The notes under the pieces: model-generated
What the model saw: the letters and a program-made list of their open reading frames with translations, nothing else
What the model was told of the DNA's origin: nothing
The model's database searches: none
DNA from: Cheilinus undulatus
Lineage: Eukaryota; Chordata; Actinopteri; Labriformes; Labridae
Assembly (NCBI RefSeq): GCF_018320785.1
Contig: NC_054868.1
Location: 48,808,874 to 48,872,873, forward strand
Reading direction: 5' to 3'
Length of the DNA: 64,000 nucleotides
Position numbers and translations under genes: made by a program
Shown here: positions 1-12,979 of the stretch, piece after piece
Layout of the letters: the number at the start of each line of letters is the position of its first letter
Position numbering within the stretch: the stretch's first letter is position 1

Positions 1-1589
1 GAACTTCAGCACAGGCTTCATTTCTGACTCTGGAGGCTGCTCCTTGGTTACACCTTGGATCAAGTCTGTCTGGGAGGTTTATCTACATAATGCACACAAA
101 TGAATCCAATTAATGGTCAACTGGATGGACAGCCTAGAAAAAACTTCACTCTTTGGAAGGTTTTAGTTGCAACACTGTTAAATAAGTGATTAGTAATGTG
201 GCACACAACTAATATGCATCTAAGTGAAAGTCTGCATTATGAAAAGCAGTTTATATTTCTCCATTTCTTGGTGTTAGAAGGAAATTGTTGAGGGAATGTG
301 AAAGACTTTTCAGAGCTAAAGCTTCACAAAGCAGCGCTGGAATCTGGAAATCCAGCCTCAAGCATTCAAACATGCACGTACACATTTAGTCTCCTTTTGT
401 CTGTCTTAATTTCACCATGTACATATAAACACAAGAGCAGCATTCTAGCCAAGTTCATTCATCCACACACACACAAAGTAATCTGACTTTATCTCTCAGC
501 TTCCTGGGGAGACAGAGACAAAGAGAGGAGAAAAGACATAGAAAGAGAAAGAGGAGGAAGATAAAAAAAAGAAAGAAAATTTCAATGAAAGAATGGCAAA
601 GATAAGATGCTTGTGGGTCCTTAGATGAAACCTGTTTGCATGAAAGAAGACAACAGTGGGGTTACAGTGAGTGTCTGTGCGGAGAAAATCCTGGCTGTAT
701 TGGTCCAAACACACCACCAATTAAAGCCCACTTAGCCTGACAGAGGCTAATACCATCACAACAGACATCCACCTCTGTCTCTGTGCTGCAGCTTCCCTGA
801 ATGGCTTCACTGCACCCAACATACACAGACACTCATATACACACTATCACAGATACACGCAGAGACAAAGAACCGGAAAGATGGAGAGGAAATGGGTCAG
901 AACCGATTCGGCTCTTGAATGGCGACAAGCTCGTGCCGTGACGCTGTCACTTCCTCCTGGCAGCGGCACTGATGCGTCCCGCTCATCCTGCTCTGTCTTC
1001 TTTCTTTCTTCTCTTCTGTGGCTGTTGTCTTTCTCTGGGCCAGTCAAACTCCCCGCTGTCAACATCTCAAGTGTGACTGTCAGGGACAGAGAGGAGGAGA
1101 AACTGGCGCTAAATTAAGTAGTTTTACAGGAAATTTGTCTTAAAATGTTAAAAAATGCAAACACAATGCTGCAGGTCAGAACTTCAAACATAACTGTAAG
1201 AAACTTTGTTGGCTAGTTACACTGAAATTGAAATCACTCTCGTGAGGCTCAATACCTGCTGTCCAAAGCAGATCATCCATGGCTAAAAATGGATATCTGT
1301 GGCTGACACTAAACTCTTTTGGTACTCTTTACCTTGGTAACAACTGGTAACATAAAAACATTACTGTCACGTTACTTTTCAAATGCCTAGATCACAAAAT
1401 TGTTTGTGACTTTTTTTCAGAGCTGAACCAGACTCAAATTCATAACAGATATATTAAAAAAAAGAAAAACAAGCATCACACTATTTAAATAAAACTATAA
1501 TTAGATACATGTTTAGTACACAGAGCAGGACCATGTTTATCATCCCCTTTTCTTTTGTCTGTAAATGTCTGGGAAGTGACGAGACCATG
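1..1589. other. Non-coding stretch, no supported gene
   Basis: A/T-rich intergenic or intronic sequence with a purine-rich tract around 510-600. A 78-codon open frame at 881-1117 sits in a locally more G/C-rich patch, but has no recognisable domain and no clear splice context. I see no supported gene here. Confidence 0.4.
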
Positions 1590-1990
1590 TTTTGGAGAGG
1601 AATGTTGTCCCAGCATTGTAGCTGCTCTACAGTCCTGGGTCTTCCATGAAGCCTCTGCCCATCTTTACTTCTGAAAGAAACTGCCTATCAAAAATGCTAC
1701 TTTTATACCTCATGTCACTGACCTGTTGCCAATTAACTTCCAGCTGTTTTTCCTTTATATCACTTACTTTTTCAGCCTTTTGTTGTCCCGTCCCCACTTT
1801 TTAGAGATGTGCTGCTGGCGTCAAATTCCAAATGAGTTAATATTTTCCATGAAATGTTAAAATTTCTCACTTTCAACATCTGATATGTTGCTTGATTTCT
1901 ATTGCGATTAATGAGATTTATGAGATTCTCAAACCATTGTGTTCTGTTTTTATCTAACATTTTACACAGTGTCCCATCTTTTTTGGAATC
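1590..1990. repeat. Interspersed DNA repeat (family not assigned)
   Basis: The block includes phrases such as CTGACCTGTTGCCAATTAA and TTTTACACAGTGTCCCA that I recognise as recurrent in fish genomes. The family and exact ends cannot be fixed by eye. Confidence 0.4.
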
Positions 1991-4119
1991 AGGTTTGCAT
2001 GTGTCTGCAGATTCCTGTTGAAAAAATGCAAACAGTGGTGACTATATATGACAAAATCCTAGTTTTAAGTTAAATATTTTTGGTCTAGTATGGTTTTTGT
2101 TATGCATCTGATGGGTTAGGGAGTGTTTGGACTTAAATTTAGTCTGAGGGATGTGTTCAAACACAGCTAGTACGTGGACTGGTGCGACATGCTTTCTGTA
2201 TTAACTAGTGATTCAATCTGGAACAATTAAGACACATTCAGTCTACATGTCATTACTCTGTGTGGTTTTGAGGAGTTTGGGCAGAATTCGTTGGGGAAAA
2301 TGACGTGTCTTGTAATGGCCACATGTCCCATTACAACTATAAAGATGGGGAAATTCTCTGACTTGAAAACTGTTGGAAATAAATGCAGAAATTGGACATT
2401 TCAGTTTAAAAAGTTCTATATATTGTTCCTTTACTGGGGGCTTCAGATTCAAACTGTTGCATAATATCGTAGGGTCTTTAAAGCTTTAGACAAACTGGTT
2501 GGGATACTTTCAACAGAGATAGCCACTAAAAGCTCAAATTAGCTTTTTCTATCCTCCCCCTTATTTTTACCACATATCTTTGCAAGTGGATTAGAGATTT
2601 TGTGGAGAATGTTTATAAAATCCCAGTGAAAAAGCTTTATTTACTTCATATATAACTTTGACTGTTCTTTTATTAGAATTAGACTCATGTTAATATGCAC
2701 CATAAAAAGGAGCACTTCAAAAATGCTTGGTACCCTTCAAAAAAACCGCTCTTGTCCCCAAACTGCTGTCCCTTCCAAACTGTGGGAAAGAGAAATGGCA
2801 CCAATGGGATTAACGTACGATGAAAATATGAGTCAGATTTGAGGTGGGTGTTGGAGATATGAGCAGCAGCAAAAAACAGAGAGAGAGAGTTCAAGAAAAA
2901 GAAAGCTAATAAAAGTTAATCCAGAAGGGCATAAAAAGTTTTATGAGAAGGGTGGGGGTTAAGGGCTATCCCCATTTATTTTCACAAAACCAGGCACATG
3001 GTGGAAAAATCTCTTTTACACTCCCCCTTCCCTCTACAATCCAGCCGACATTAATTATTAAAGCCTTCAAAAAAGTCAGAATGGATTTCACCGTAAAACC
3101 CAGAGTAAGTCTACTACTGGGCACCTGCCAAAACCTATTGTGAGACGCATGAATGTTTGGTCATCAGCCAACAGCAGATTTATCCTGGATTACCATCTCA
3201 AATATGCCGGCATTTACCTACATGTAATGCTACCCCCCCGCCCCCGCCCGTCTGTTCATCACAGGCCACAAGGCTCTGAGAGAATGCTTTATTTAGGTCT
3301 GTTTGGGGAAAGGGAAAACACTGGGCCCTTGTACTGTGTGAACACATACTCATGAAGACAGAGAGCCAGCTTAACTGGAAGGGGCATACAGTAAGTGCTG
3401 GACCTCCCACCAATCTGAATCAGATTTACTTGGCATTAAATGCTTGACTGGAAAGCAGCCAGTGAGTGCATACCTCCATAAATGCTGTCTAACTTTGTTA
3501 TTTAAGTAAGAAATAATTTATGTTTCTGACTGCTTCTCAATCTTGATCTTTTCCTCATAAACAAGCTGTAGCACAGAATCATGGGATAAAACAACGTGGA
3601 TCTTTCTCACATGTGTCTGAATACTGTAGTTAAAAAGTGATACTGTAAAGTTGACTGCGTGTTTATTGACGGGGACTTCTCTTGGGTAACAACATAGGCC
3701 TATCAACTAGGACTGATAAATTAAACAACACTTTGTTATCTTCAATATGATTACTTTGATTTCTCCCACTAGTATTATCTTAATTACTGCTTTTTTTAAA
3801 ACTATTTTTTCTATTACTTTTGGTTATTTTTGTTTTTTGCTTTGTTTATCATGACAGGCATTATTACTCTATGTATGTGTAAGGCTTTCAAAGCCCATGA
3901 GAAGTCTACCTCCCTTTTTTACTCTTGGCAAATACAAAAGCTGTGGAATTCTAACACATTTTGAAAAAAAAACTTATGATATATTTAAACTTAGTTTAAT
4001 GGATTTATTCATTGAGTGACACTGCTTGATTTAGTCCATTATGTGTTTAGGAACAGACTATATGTTAAACGACTCTCCAGTGTAGGAAGATACTGGACAT
4101 GATTCATCTTGTTCTGAAA
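1991..4119. other. Non-coding stretch, no supported gene
   Basis: Mixed A/T-rich sequence. It has only short open frames without domains, a short GA tract near 2,880 and a C-rich run near 3,232-3,248. Nothing supports a gene. Confidence 0.4.
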
Positions 4120-4640
4120 AACGTTAGGACCTTCTTATGGTCTCTAAAATTGTTTTTGGGCCACTAGGTGGAGCTATCTGTATTCAAGACTTACAATTGA
4201 CGTTAGCATCTAGCTGTGGCTCTCTTCTTGGATTATTTATCTCTTTCATTGTTTTAAATGCTTTAATTGTTATTTCAAATTGCGAATTTTGCATTTTACA
4301 AGGATATCTTCAGCTGGAGAGTCGTGCGAGGGTCCTTTTAGTACTTGGAGTAATGTTTGTTGTTCATTGTGTATTTTTGTTGTGATTCACTGCAATTACA
4401 CATATTTATACTGAAGCTTATATAGGTCATTGTACAGGTATTACTGAGTGGTGGAGCCTCTACCAGGATGCTGTAAAAGTCTTATTTTGAAGGTTGTACC
4501 TGTGATGCTTGGGATGATTCCTGTATTTAAGGTGCTCTTCTGCTTAGTGTTCACAACACTGAAGAAGACCACGAGTTGAAACGTGTCCATTATGCCTTGC
4601 CTAAATAAAACAACCTAAAAGTAAATTTTTGAATGCTGAC
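4120..4640. repeat. Probable interspersed repeat
   Basis: The segment carries GAAGAAGACCACGAGTTGAAACG near 4,560. This resembles the GATGAAGGCTACAAGCCGAAA phrase found in inverted form near 56,465-56,485 and is a recurrent dispersed phrase in fish DNA. Boundaries are approximate. Confidence 0.35.
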
Positions 4641-4799
4641 GCCTCCTTTGCTAGTAAGTGTTTTTTGTTGTGCAGTTTGAGGAGTTTATTGTTTGGAGGG
4701 TGCTCCTTTTCTCGCCGTCTCTGGGTAGAGACCATACCCACTGCTCAGCGTGCCTACCTCCGCAGCTTACTTCTTATTTTGAACTGAGGGTCAGTTCAT

Positions 4800-5345
4800 T
4801 GACATTTTAAAATTTAACCGTTATTTAACCAAATATAGACCCATTGAGATCATGATCTCTTTTACAAGGGTGACCTGGCCAAGAGGTCAGCAGCAAATGT
4901 CGTAATAAATAATACATTTCAGTGATAGATTACAACAGTAAGTTAAAACGGACAATAATTTGGAAAGTGCATTGGTAAATTGCTGATAAAGTGCTGGAAA
5001 AATGACTCATAATAACAAGTTTATAAACACTGGCACTGTTCCATGGTCTCGTGATGTCTGTCATTTAAGACAGAACGAAATGCTCCAACTGAGATGAGTT
5101 CAGACAGTTTCAGATCAGTCTGGAGAGTATTCCATGCAGAGGGGGGGCAGCAAAACTGAAATGCACTCCATAAGGTGTATTTACTCATCAATAAACCTAC
5201 ATTTTGGTTTCATTATTAAATTTCTCATTGCGTGTGCGGAGAGCTGTTAAAAGGGATCTTCCAAATTTGTACTGCAAGTGATCCCAGCATGCTTTGCGAG
5301 TAGCATTGTGAACCTTAGAGTACTATTCACAGCTTTTCCTCCTTA
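4800..5345. repeat. Interspersed repeat (CCATTGAGATC...GTGACCTGGCCAAGAGG type)
   Basis: The phrases CCCATTGAGATCATGATCTC, AAGGGTGACCTGGCCAAGAG and TATTCCATGCAGAGG occur in an order I recognise from a dispersed teleost repeat. It has no intact reading frame. Family assignment is uncertain. Confidence 0.45.
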
Positions 5346-5507
5346 CCATGTGAAATTTATCAATGAAATCAAAATGTCAGTTTACTGTTTAGTAAAAACA
5401 CCATATAAAGAGTCGTTTATAACTCTGAGACTGACACTGTTGTTGTAAAAGAGACACAGGACATTTAAAGTTAAATAACTTTTCAACCATAAATCGTAGC
5501 TACTTAC

Positions 5508-5696
5508 TTTTTTCTCCTCTTGCAGTCTGCCATTGTGACGCTCTAATGACGCTATCCTTGCCTCTGTAGCCCTTAAGGGGGCTTTTCTAATGAGTCTGGA
5601 ACTTGGGTGACTTCCAGGGTCTTTGATGATTACGTCCACACCAGTTACTTCGATATTGAATGTCTTTTTATCCATTTTTAAATCCATTTGGACCAC
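5508..5696 (-). CDS. Candidate coding exon, unrecognised, coiled-coil-like
   Basis: Reading the minus strand, a 63-codon stretch from an ATG at 5,696 ends at AGAAAAAAG|GTAAGT-like sequence near 5,505-5,510, a good splice donor. The C-terminal part (ATEARIASLERHNGRLQEEK) has heptad-like spacing of Ala/Ile/Leu and many charged residues, compatible with a short coiled coil. Just upstream lie TAGCATGCTAA-type palindromic words common in fish transposons, so it may be the first exon of a mobile-element gene rather than a host gene. I do not recognise the protein. Confidence 0.25.
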
Positions 5697-5699
5697 TTC

Positions 5700-7086
5700 T
5701 GTTGCTAGCTTAGCATGCTAACCCACCGTATTGTTTTCCAAAAATGCATTGTGACAAACAATGGTAAGCTGAGCTGTTCCACCGTTGCATCATAGTTTGC
5801 CAAACTGTGAAGGTCTTTTCATTTAGCTCATGCAGGACAAGGCCTTAATAACTCAAAATGAAGAGAAAAGGTGAGAGAGCCTGTGATGTGGCCCTCTGAG
5901 TCACTGTCATTTCTAAGCAGCATTTTTGGAGAGTTGCAATACTGGTATTTCTAAAGCTTCTCAATACAGCCAAGACTCTATTCAACAACTAAAAGGCCAA
6001 ATTAAAACTGGGAAATTCCCGGCCTTGCTGGGTCATTCTTAAATCTTAAATGAAGCTTACCTTGCAAGATTGTACATTCCTACACAGTCTGGAGGACACA
6101 GGATCCTATTCTTGAAGACAAAAGACCAGACAAGGACTACTGGACTGAGTCTCTCATTCAGCTGGGAAACTGTAAAAGAGAAGAGGAACTTAGTTACTCT
6201 CTGTCCATCAACAACGTCCTCTGGCATGCCCTTCAGAAAGACTCGTGTGTTGCACAGGTCTCAGCTATGAATCAGACTAAAACTGTGAAACGGTCTTGGT
6301 GATACTGTTAAAGAATTAAATAAGAGCTAAGCAAAGATACAACATTCAAATACGTTTATTCTGCTTTCTTTTACATTTTCTTAATGCTCAACAAGGAACG
6401 GAATACAAAGGAGAATTATATAACATAAAAACAATGCATAACTGCAACATGCCAACTTAACAAAGGGGATGTCTGGAACAGATGGATCTCTTTCTTCTTA
6501 TCAGAGCCATGAGACAAAACATCAGAGCACTGATCCTGTCTGAGTACTTCCTGTCCTTTTGTTAGCATCTTTCTGTGCTTTCAAATGCCAGATTCACAAG
6601 GTTAAGCAGTGAGGTAATGTCACCAAAACATCTAACTTTTGTCATGGACAACACATCATCATTTTCATTAGAAACACTAACAGTCACTGTTTATCTTTGG
6701 GTATGGTGACATTTTCCCCCTCAGGATGTTAACACACTAGATAATTTTAACATCTTTATCAGTTTTTAAAGTGTGAAACAGTCAAGACATAATGACAGGT
6801 TTAACCATCAACCCAGTGAAAGACAACTTGATCAGACAGCATACCACACACCTGCTGTTCACAATGGTAATGCCGTGGACACAAGGTATCACTAAACTAG
6901 AGTGATGAAACTCAGTTAAAATTAAAAAAAAAAAAAAAAAAACGGGGGAAAAATGGAGGATGATTAGCATCATTACAGAGCAGTCCTGGCGTGTGTTTTT
7001 ATCGGTGGTGAAAAATCAAAACAAGAATAGGAAAAGTTCAGTTAGACTCATAAAAGGTTAAAACATCTGCATGTGATAATCGAAGG
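5700..7086. other. Non-coding stretch, no supported gene
   Basis: Ordinary A/T-rich sequence with an A-run near 6,925-6,942. Short open frames lack domains and splice context. Confidence 0.4.
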
Positions 7087-8088
7087 CAGTGACACTCAAC
7101 GTGTGGCTCTGGAGCCACATGTTTTCTTTTGTAATTATTTGTGGCTCTTTTATGTCTTAATTTTAATTATTATTACCCATAAAACCATATAAAAGGGAAA
7201 CTTTTTTGCCTTTTTCAACATTTTTTGGCACCTTTTGCCATTAGGCCTGAATACCGCTACTTTTTTGTCCATTTTTTGCCATGGTATTTTTTTTTTTTTT
7301 TCAATTTTTGCCACTTTTATCACATTTTTGCCCGTTTACACCATTTTTTCCTCCCCATATTCACCAATTTAAGCTACCTTTTGCCATTAAATACCACCAT
7401 TTTCCTATTTTTCTGCAACTTTTTACCCATTTTTGCCACCTATTTTCTCCAGTTTTTGCCACTTTTATCCCAATTTTTGCTTATTTAAGCTACCTTTTGC
7501 CATTAAGTACCACTTTTTTTTCTTACTCTTTTGCCCATTTTATTGTTGCCACTTTTATCCCATTTTGCCCTTTACAATTTTTCTCCCCATTTTCACCCAT
7601 TTAAGCTACCTTTTGTCATTAAATACAAATTTTTTCCAATTTTTTTTGCGTATTTTAGCCACTTCTTTTTGGCAATTTTGTCCTATATTTGCCCCTTTTC
7701 ACCACTTTTCACACATTCAAGCTACTTTTTGCCACTAAATACCACTCGTTTCCTTGAATTTTGCCCATTTTTGCCACTCTTGACTGCTTTTAGCCCATTT
7801 TAGTCAATTTTCACTGTGTTTTTGCCACTTTTGGAACATTTTTGCCAACCGTAACTTATTTTTTTGTCACTTCTCACCCATTGTTGCTACTTTCTGACCC
7901 TTTTTCCTCCCCATTTTCACCTATTTTCACCCATTTTTTTTTTCTTTTTGACCGTTTTTGCCACCTTTAACTTATTGTTATTGCTACTTCAAGCTGTTTT
8001 TGCCTCTCTTCACCACTTAGATTGTGGCTCTTGCAAGGGTATTTTTCAACCATTTGGCTCTCTGGTTTAGTGGGGTTGAGTAACACTG
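7087..8088. mobile_element. hAT-like element with internal TTTTGCCA minisatellite
   Basis: The ends are imperfect inverted repeats: CAGTGACACTCAAC at the left and GTTGAGTAACACTG at the right. They are flanked by related 8-bp words (ATCGAAGG at 7,079-7,086; ATCTAAAG at 8,089-8,096), as expected for an old hAT insertion. Next to the termini are GTGGCTCTGGAGCCACAT and TTTGGCTCTCTGG. The interior is dominated by degenerate repeats of TTTTTGCCACTTTTA and CCCATTTAAGCTACC, which create meaningless Phe/Pro/Leu-rich open frames. No transposase is present. A reverse-orientation relative lies at 31,493-32,738. Confidence 0.65.
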
Positions 8089-8099
8089 ATCTAAAGCAA

Positions 8100-9039
8100 T
8101 TACTTAAATGGTTTAAATGAGACTCTCCTTAGTGTGGCCCAAGCCCAAATGTCCACTTCCAGCCAGCTGCAGCAGTAAAAGGTCAACACCTCTTCCCTTT
8201 TCCTCTTCCTCCAATTCTATCACCTCCTCATACGATGTTTGCTGATAGATTTATGTGATAAGGTGATGATCAACATGACCTGCATGATTGAAAAAAGCTG
8301 GGACTGAAAAACAAGTAAGCAAACATCAGTTTCTTTGAGATTGACAGACTTTGCCCAGCTGACAGCTGTTGGGGAACTATGAGTGTGGAGTGTGAAAAAC
8401 AGGCGCCGCTGAACAGTTTGACCAGTGGAACATTTGATTCGTCCCCAATTGTTCATCGTCTCAGTTGGGAGACTTTAATCTCCTCTGCGGAAATAATTGG
8501 GAGGCAGTTAGGGAGTTAATTGTGTTTTCCATTGATGAATCATCAGGAAGGGTTGGTGAACCCCTGTGACCACACACACTCCCACATGCTGTATGTGCAC
8601 AGGGACATGTACACACTCATTACAAGGTTAAAGCAACAACATGGAGGAATTTGGTTTGGTGTGCTCTGGTGCATTGAGGGTCTTTGAGTGCACATCATAT
8701 AAAACCTGCATTTCTTTACAAACAGAGGGTTGCAAATCTGGGCAAGACATTGTTAGGAGCCAAGAACCATGCTGACTGATACATTAACATTTATGGATTT
8801 TGTACAAATGACTTACATGTGGGGTATGTGGATTAGACTGTTGCCTATAATGGTTCCAGACTTTCGCATCTGATGTCACACAGTCTTTTCCTCCTGGCCC
8901 CCACCCCTGCCTGGATGGCAAAATGGGCATGTTACTCACTGGATCCTAGTGTTAAAAATACTCCTATTCCTTACAATAATCTGTGCACAAGTTGTGTACA
9001 GAAAGCTAAAAGAACGTCAGGAAATAATTTTACAAAGCA
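8100..9039. other. Non-coding stretch, no supported gene
   Basis: No convincing coding exon or repeat terminus was seen. Confidence 0.35.
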
Positions 9040-9600
9040 TGAAACTTTATTGTGATGTCTTCCTCACTCAAAGGGGTAGTGAGGTGGATGGAAGGATAAC
9101 CCCCTTATGGAGTCTAGACACTGGGGGTGGTGGCGATGAAGAATGCAGGATCAGATGAGATCACTATGTTCAATTTCCTTTTTTGTATGTTTAAATTTAA
9201 ATGTTAAGTTTATGATGATAATATTTTAAGGATTAAATATTTAATATTTCAGATTTAATATTTAGAAAAAGAAATTTAGTTTGTATAGGTATGTGTATAT
9301 AAGCATAAATTCATATAAATATATATTTGATAAAGGAAAAAAAATCTGTGATGAATTTCTAATTTTGATAATAGCAAATTAGTGAATTATGGAGAAGGGA
9401 TGGGATTAAATAAGTGTGTACGTCCTCCCACTCCTCTTTGGATATGTTAATCAAATTCTTACATGTGATATTTGAATTGCACTGTATTTTCTATTTTTTT
9501 ATTTTTAAATTTTGTCTAAAAACATTATTTTCTGTCTTTGTATGACCACTTTGCACTCTGTTTTACATATTCAAAATAAATTTCTATTTCTATTTCTTTC
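9040..9600 (+). repeat. Possible 3' tail of a non-LTR retrotransposon
   Basis: An A/T-rich block ends in AATAAATTTCTATTTC and a short TTTCTATTTC-type tandem tail, typical of the untranslated end of a fish LINE. No reverse transcriptase reading frame is visible upstream, so it would be a 5'-truncated copy. Confidence 0.3.
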
Positions 9601-9919
9601 TATAGGAGAAGCCTCCTGAGGGGCCGGACCGGAACACTGATGAGATGGCGTGGAGGAGGAGGGAGGGATGTAGGAGGAGATGAGTAGAAGACCTTTGAAG
9701 AACTGGACCTAATGTTGATGAGCTGGAATGGAGGTGGCTGGGGTGGAGGAAAGTTGCAGCATTCACACTCAAAGGGCAGGCTGACTGCAGAAGAGAGGAG
9801 GACACATTTAAAATACGACAGCTGCATCATGATTGGTCAGGCTGGGCCATGGCTAAATGTCTACATTGGAAATATCATGAAATGCCAGACAAAGGATTCA
9901 GATGCACACACAAAACACT

Positions 9920-10400
9920 GCTGAAAGTTCAAATCCATTTAATAGAGGCAAGGTTTGATACAGAGGAGGTCAGTATCACAGGCAAAAGTACAAAAAAGAC
10001 AGGCAAACTTGGAAACTAAGGTCAAAAACTGGGTTGAAACACGAGGAATCTATCAGGAAATAAGGCTCGAAAGTACTGCACACTAGGAGTAGAAGAAGAT
10101 GATCTCACACAGAAGGAAGGGGGTGAGTGGTATAAATACACTAGGAGAGGGAAGACAATCAGATGGGGATCACCAGGTGCAGCCACTCAGACAATCAACA
10201 CAGGTGAAACACATGAGGTGATTACAGAGGGAGGGGGGGGACAGGTAGGGATGGGCAGGAAGGAGTGATCTGGAAAAGAGACACAAGGTAGGTATACAAA
10301 ATAAAACAGGACATGACAAAACTGGAAACATCAGGGAAAAAATGAACTTAACTAACTCAATGGATGTGATAGGGGAGGCCATGCATGCCATGCATGCTAG
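9920..10400. repeat. Probable interspersed repeat, purine-rich
   Basis: A low-pyrimidine stretch with phrases such as GGCAAACTTGGAAACTAAGG and CAATCAACACAGGTGAAACA, reminiscent of a dispersed fish element. Ends and family are not defined. It finishes near a CATGCATGCCATGCATG palindromic patch at 10,381. Confidence 0.3.
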
Positions 10401-12979
10401 TTGAAATTCTAAGGTTCGAACCTTTTAAAGTTGACCTGAAGATCATTAAGGAAAAAGACACATTTTTGACACAAGATGGATTCACCTATTTATGTATCTA
10501 CAAAGCAAACCTGAGATACAGCCTAGGCTGGATGAGTTTCTGCACCCTGTAAAGCTGCTAAGCCTGAGACAGAGAAGACACTGGCTGCAGCATAGCCTAA
10601 TGTTACATCACAGTCTGTTATGAATAACATCTGCAGGGGAATACACTCTGAGATTAGATTGTTGCTTTTTGTCCAGCTACTTGCTAAGCCTCTTTCTCTT
10701 TCTCTTCATCTCTCAACGTACTGTCTCTTGCTGCCTCAGCCATCGTATCAAACAGTTCCAAGAGGGACTGACCGGCTTTATTTCAGCCGATGGCTGCGTA
10801 TTAACTAGTGCTGGAGAGTCGTGTGCAATTCTCATGAGAGAACTGTAACCTTCTGCCAAAGTTAAAAAGTGCTGAAAGCAGACAACTGGGGAGCCACTCT
10901 CTTTGTTTAAAATATCTGCACTGATAGGCTGACTCTGAAACTACTATTCTAAGGTGGAGAAGTTTCATATTGTTGCTTTAAAAACAACTCTGTAGGGATT
11001 AAACTAACAGACACATGCAAATGCGCTCTGCAAATGCATCCTTTTTTCACTCCTAAAAAGCTCGAGACAGTATCTTTACACACAGAAACAAACCAACTAT
11101 CACCTTTAATGTGCAGTGAGACACGCATGTAAACACAGATACCCACTGTGAGTAACTTTCCCTCCTCCTATCACTCTCATTTTAATGCTCTCTCACCCTA
11201 CTCAGATCCTCAATCCTACTGCCGTATCCAAAGATTAAGAGGCCAATTAGTAAAGCTCTCACGGCGGTTATTACCACGCTGGGAAACTGGAGAGAGAAGA
11301 AATCCCCCTCTCTCCTCTTCCAAAAGAAGGATTTCTCCTTCATTGTCGTTGGGTTGAGGGAGAAGGATGTGGGGTTTATTTGGAGGGCTGCTGATGTGGT
11401 AATTTTGGCTTGGAAACAATGCTGCGCTGTCTAAAGACGGGTAATGGAGGGAAGTAGCCGAGGTCGTGTTTGCCCTGTGTGTGTGTGATACACAAGCTGC
11501 GGTAACATAAACAGCGAGGTGACATCATGGCATCACTCTGAAGGCCACGCTGGCCTCCAGAAGAAGGAGGAAGCATCGTATTAACTCCTAATCAGGACGA
11601 TGACACAGACGCTTTGTGCGACTGTTAATGAGCAGCAGGAAAGACAGAGTGGAACAGAGAGAGAGGCTGTTCCTGTGTCTGTGTTTATGTTTCCATGGAG
11701 GTAAAATCCACCCACTGATTTCTATCTGTACACATTCAGTATCCAATATCAAGACAGTACTTTAATAAAACTGACAACAATGCTTTGAAGTACTATAGGC
11801 ATGTTTAAGTGCATTTATGAAGTGCATTCTTTACTGACAACTTTAGTTATCATGAGGTTTTACTTAGTAATGCAGGTATCACAACGATCAATTTGACTTA
11901 AACGCAATGCATGTAAGACAACATAATGAACAGATTTTACTTCCAATTTTCTACTCAGAAACAGACAACACAATCCTGATGTGGCTACCAAGGCTACCAA
12001 GACATAATCTAGAGCTCTTCTAACTAAATTAAACGTATACTTCCAAGACACAACCACATAGTATGATGTAAATGGATTTTTTAGACCTTCTGTGCCATTT
12101 TGATCTCAATTCAGATCCTGGTCTGGACCGAAACCCCTTATTAAATGGTTCTGGACAAAATAAATTGTGCCAAATTTGTGAGCCACCATGCTTTTGATGT
12201 TATGGTGTTAGTGCATGTTTCCATCAAATTTAAACTGACCACTAGTGGTGGGTGGTAAACCAGCACGAATACCCTCACCTGCAAAGTTCCTGCCACGTAA
12301 TGGATTTTTGCAATACTGTCACCACCAGCTTAAATGCATAATTCTATGTTGAAGTGCACACACGAGGCATAACTGATGCCACGACTGGGGTAACAGAGAG
12401 ATATGTAAACAACACCTAAGCCCAATCAGCATGATTTGTTCTGTCACTAAAGAGTAACCAGCTATCATCACTCACCCGTGTAATTAGCATGAAGCTGCAC
12501 AGCAATGAGGTAAAACCGTTCCTCTTCAAGAACGATTTGAATAATAACAGCAACATACACAGGGTGTGGTTGCTTTGCAGAGTGTCTCTGATGGTTTAAC
12601 ACAAGCTGTGAGCTGCAATGGAGCGACTCGGTTTCACTTTAGCCCATCACTGCAGCCATTTGTATAATATTGGCATAAAAAGGGTGTTTCAACTTTAAAC
12701 TTAAACAGGTTCTTCACAATAAAAATCTGCTGTTATTATTTTGTTTGAGTATTTTTACTGTGAACACCCTCATCATGTGGCATTTACAGAAAGAGGAGAA
12801 TAGTTAAAAATCATTTTCTGTGTTCTCATGCTCAGACATGAGCTCACGATATCATCATGGGCTTCTTTATGAGGTAGAAGGAGGGCTGTAACACCTGAAT
12901 ATGCATTTAAATGCATCTCTTTGAATTTCGTAATGCCACAATAATACAACTACCTCAAAGGGCATAAAAGATTAACCTT
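10401..12979. other. Non-coding stretch, possibly with conserved non-coding sequence
   Basis: There are no supported exons. The part from about 11,150 to 11,640 is more complex and less A/T-rich than its surroundings, lacks repeat signatures, and contains homeobox-like TTAATGAG and CCAATTAG words. It could be a conserved regulatory block, but nothing in a single sequence proves this. Confidence 0.3.

Noticed and set aside
881-1117. 78-codon open frame with a hydrophobic centre
   Set aside because: It overlaps an equally long open frame on the opposite strand, has no splice or promoter context, and shows no recognisable domain.
7225-8070. Several overlapping 68-107 codon open frames rich in Phe, Pro, Leu and His
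   Set aside because: They are translations of the TTTTGCCA minisatellite inside a hAT-like element. They occur in more than one frame at once and have no start context or domain.
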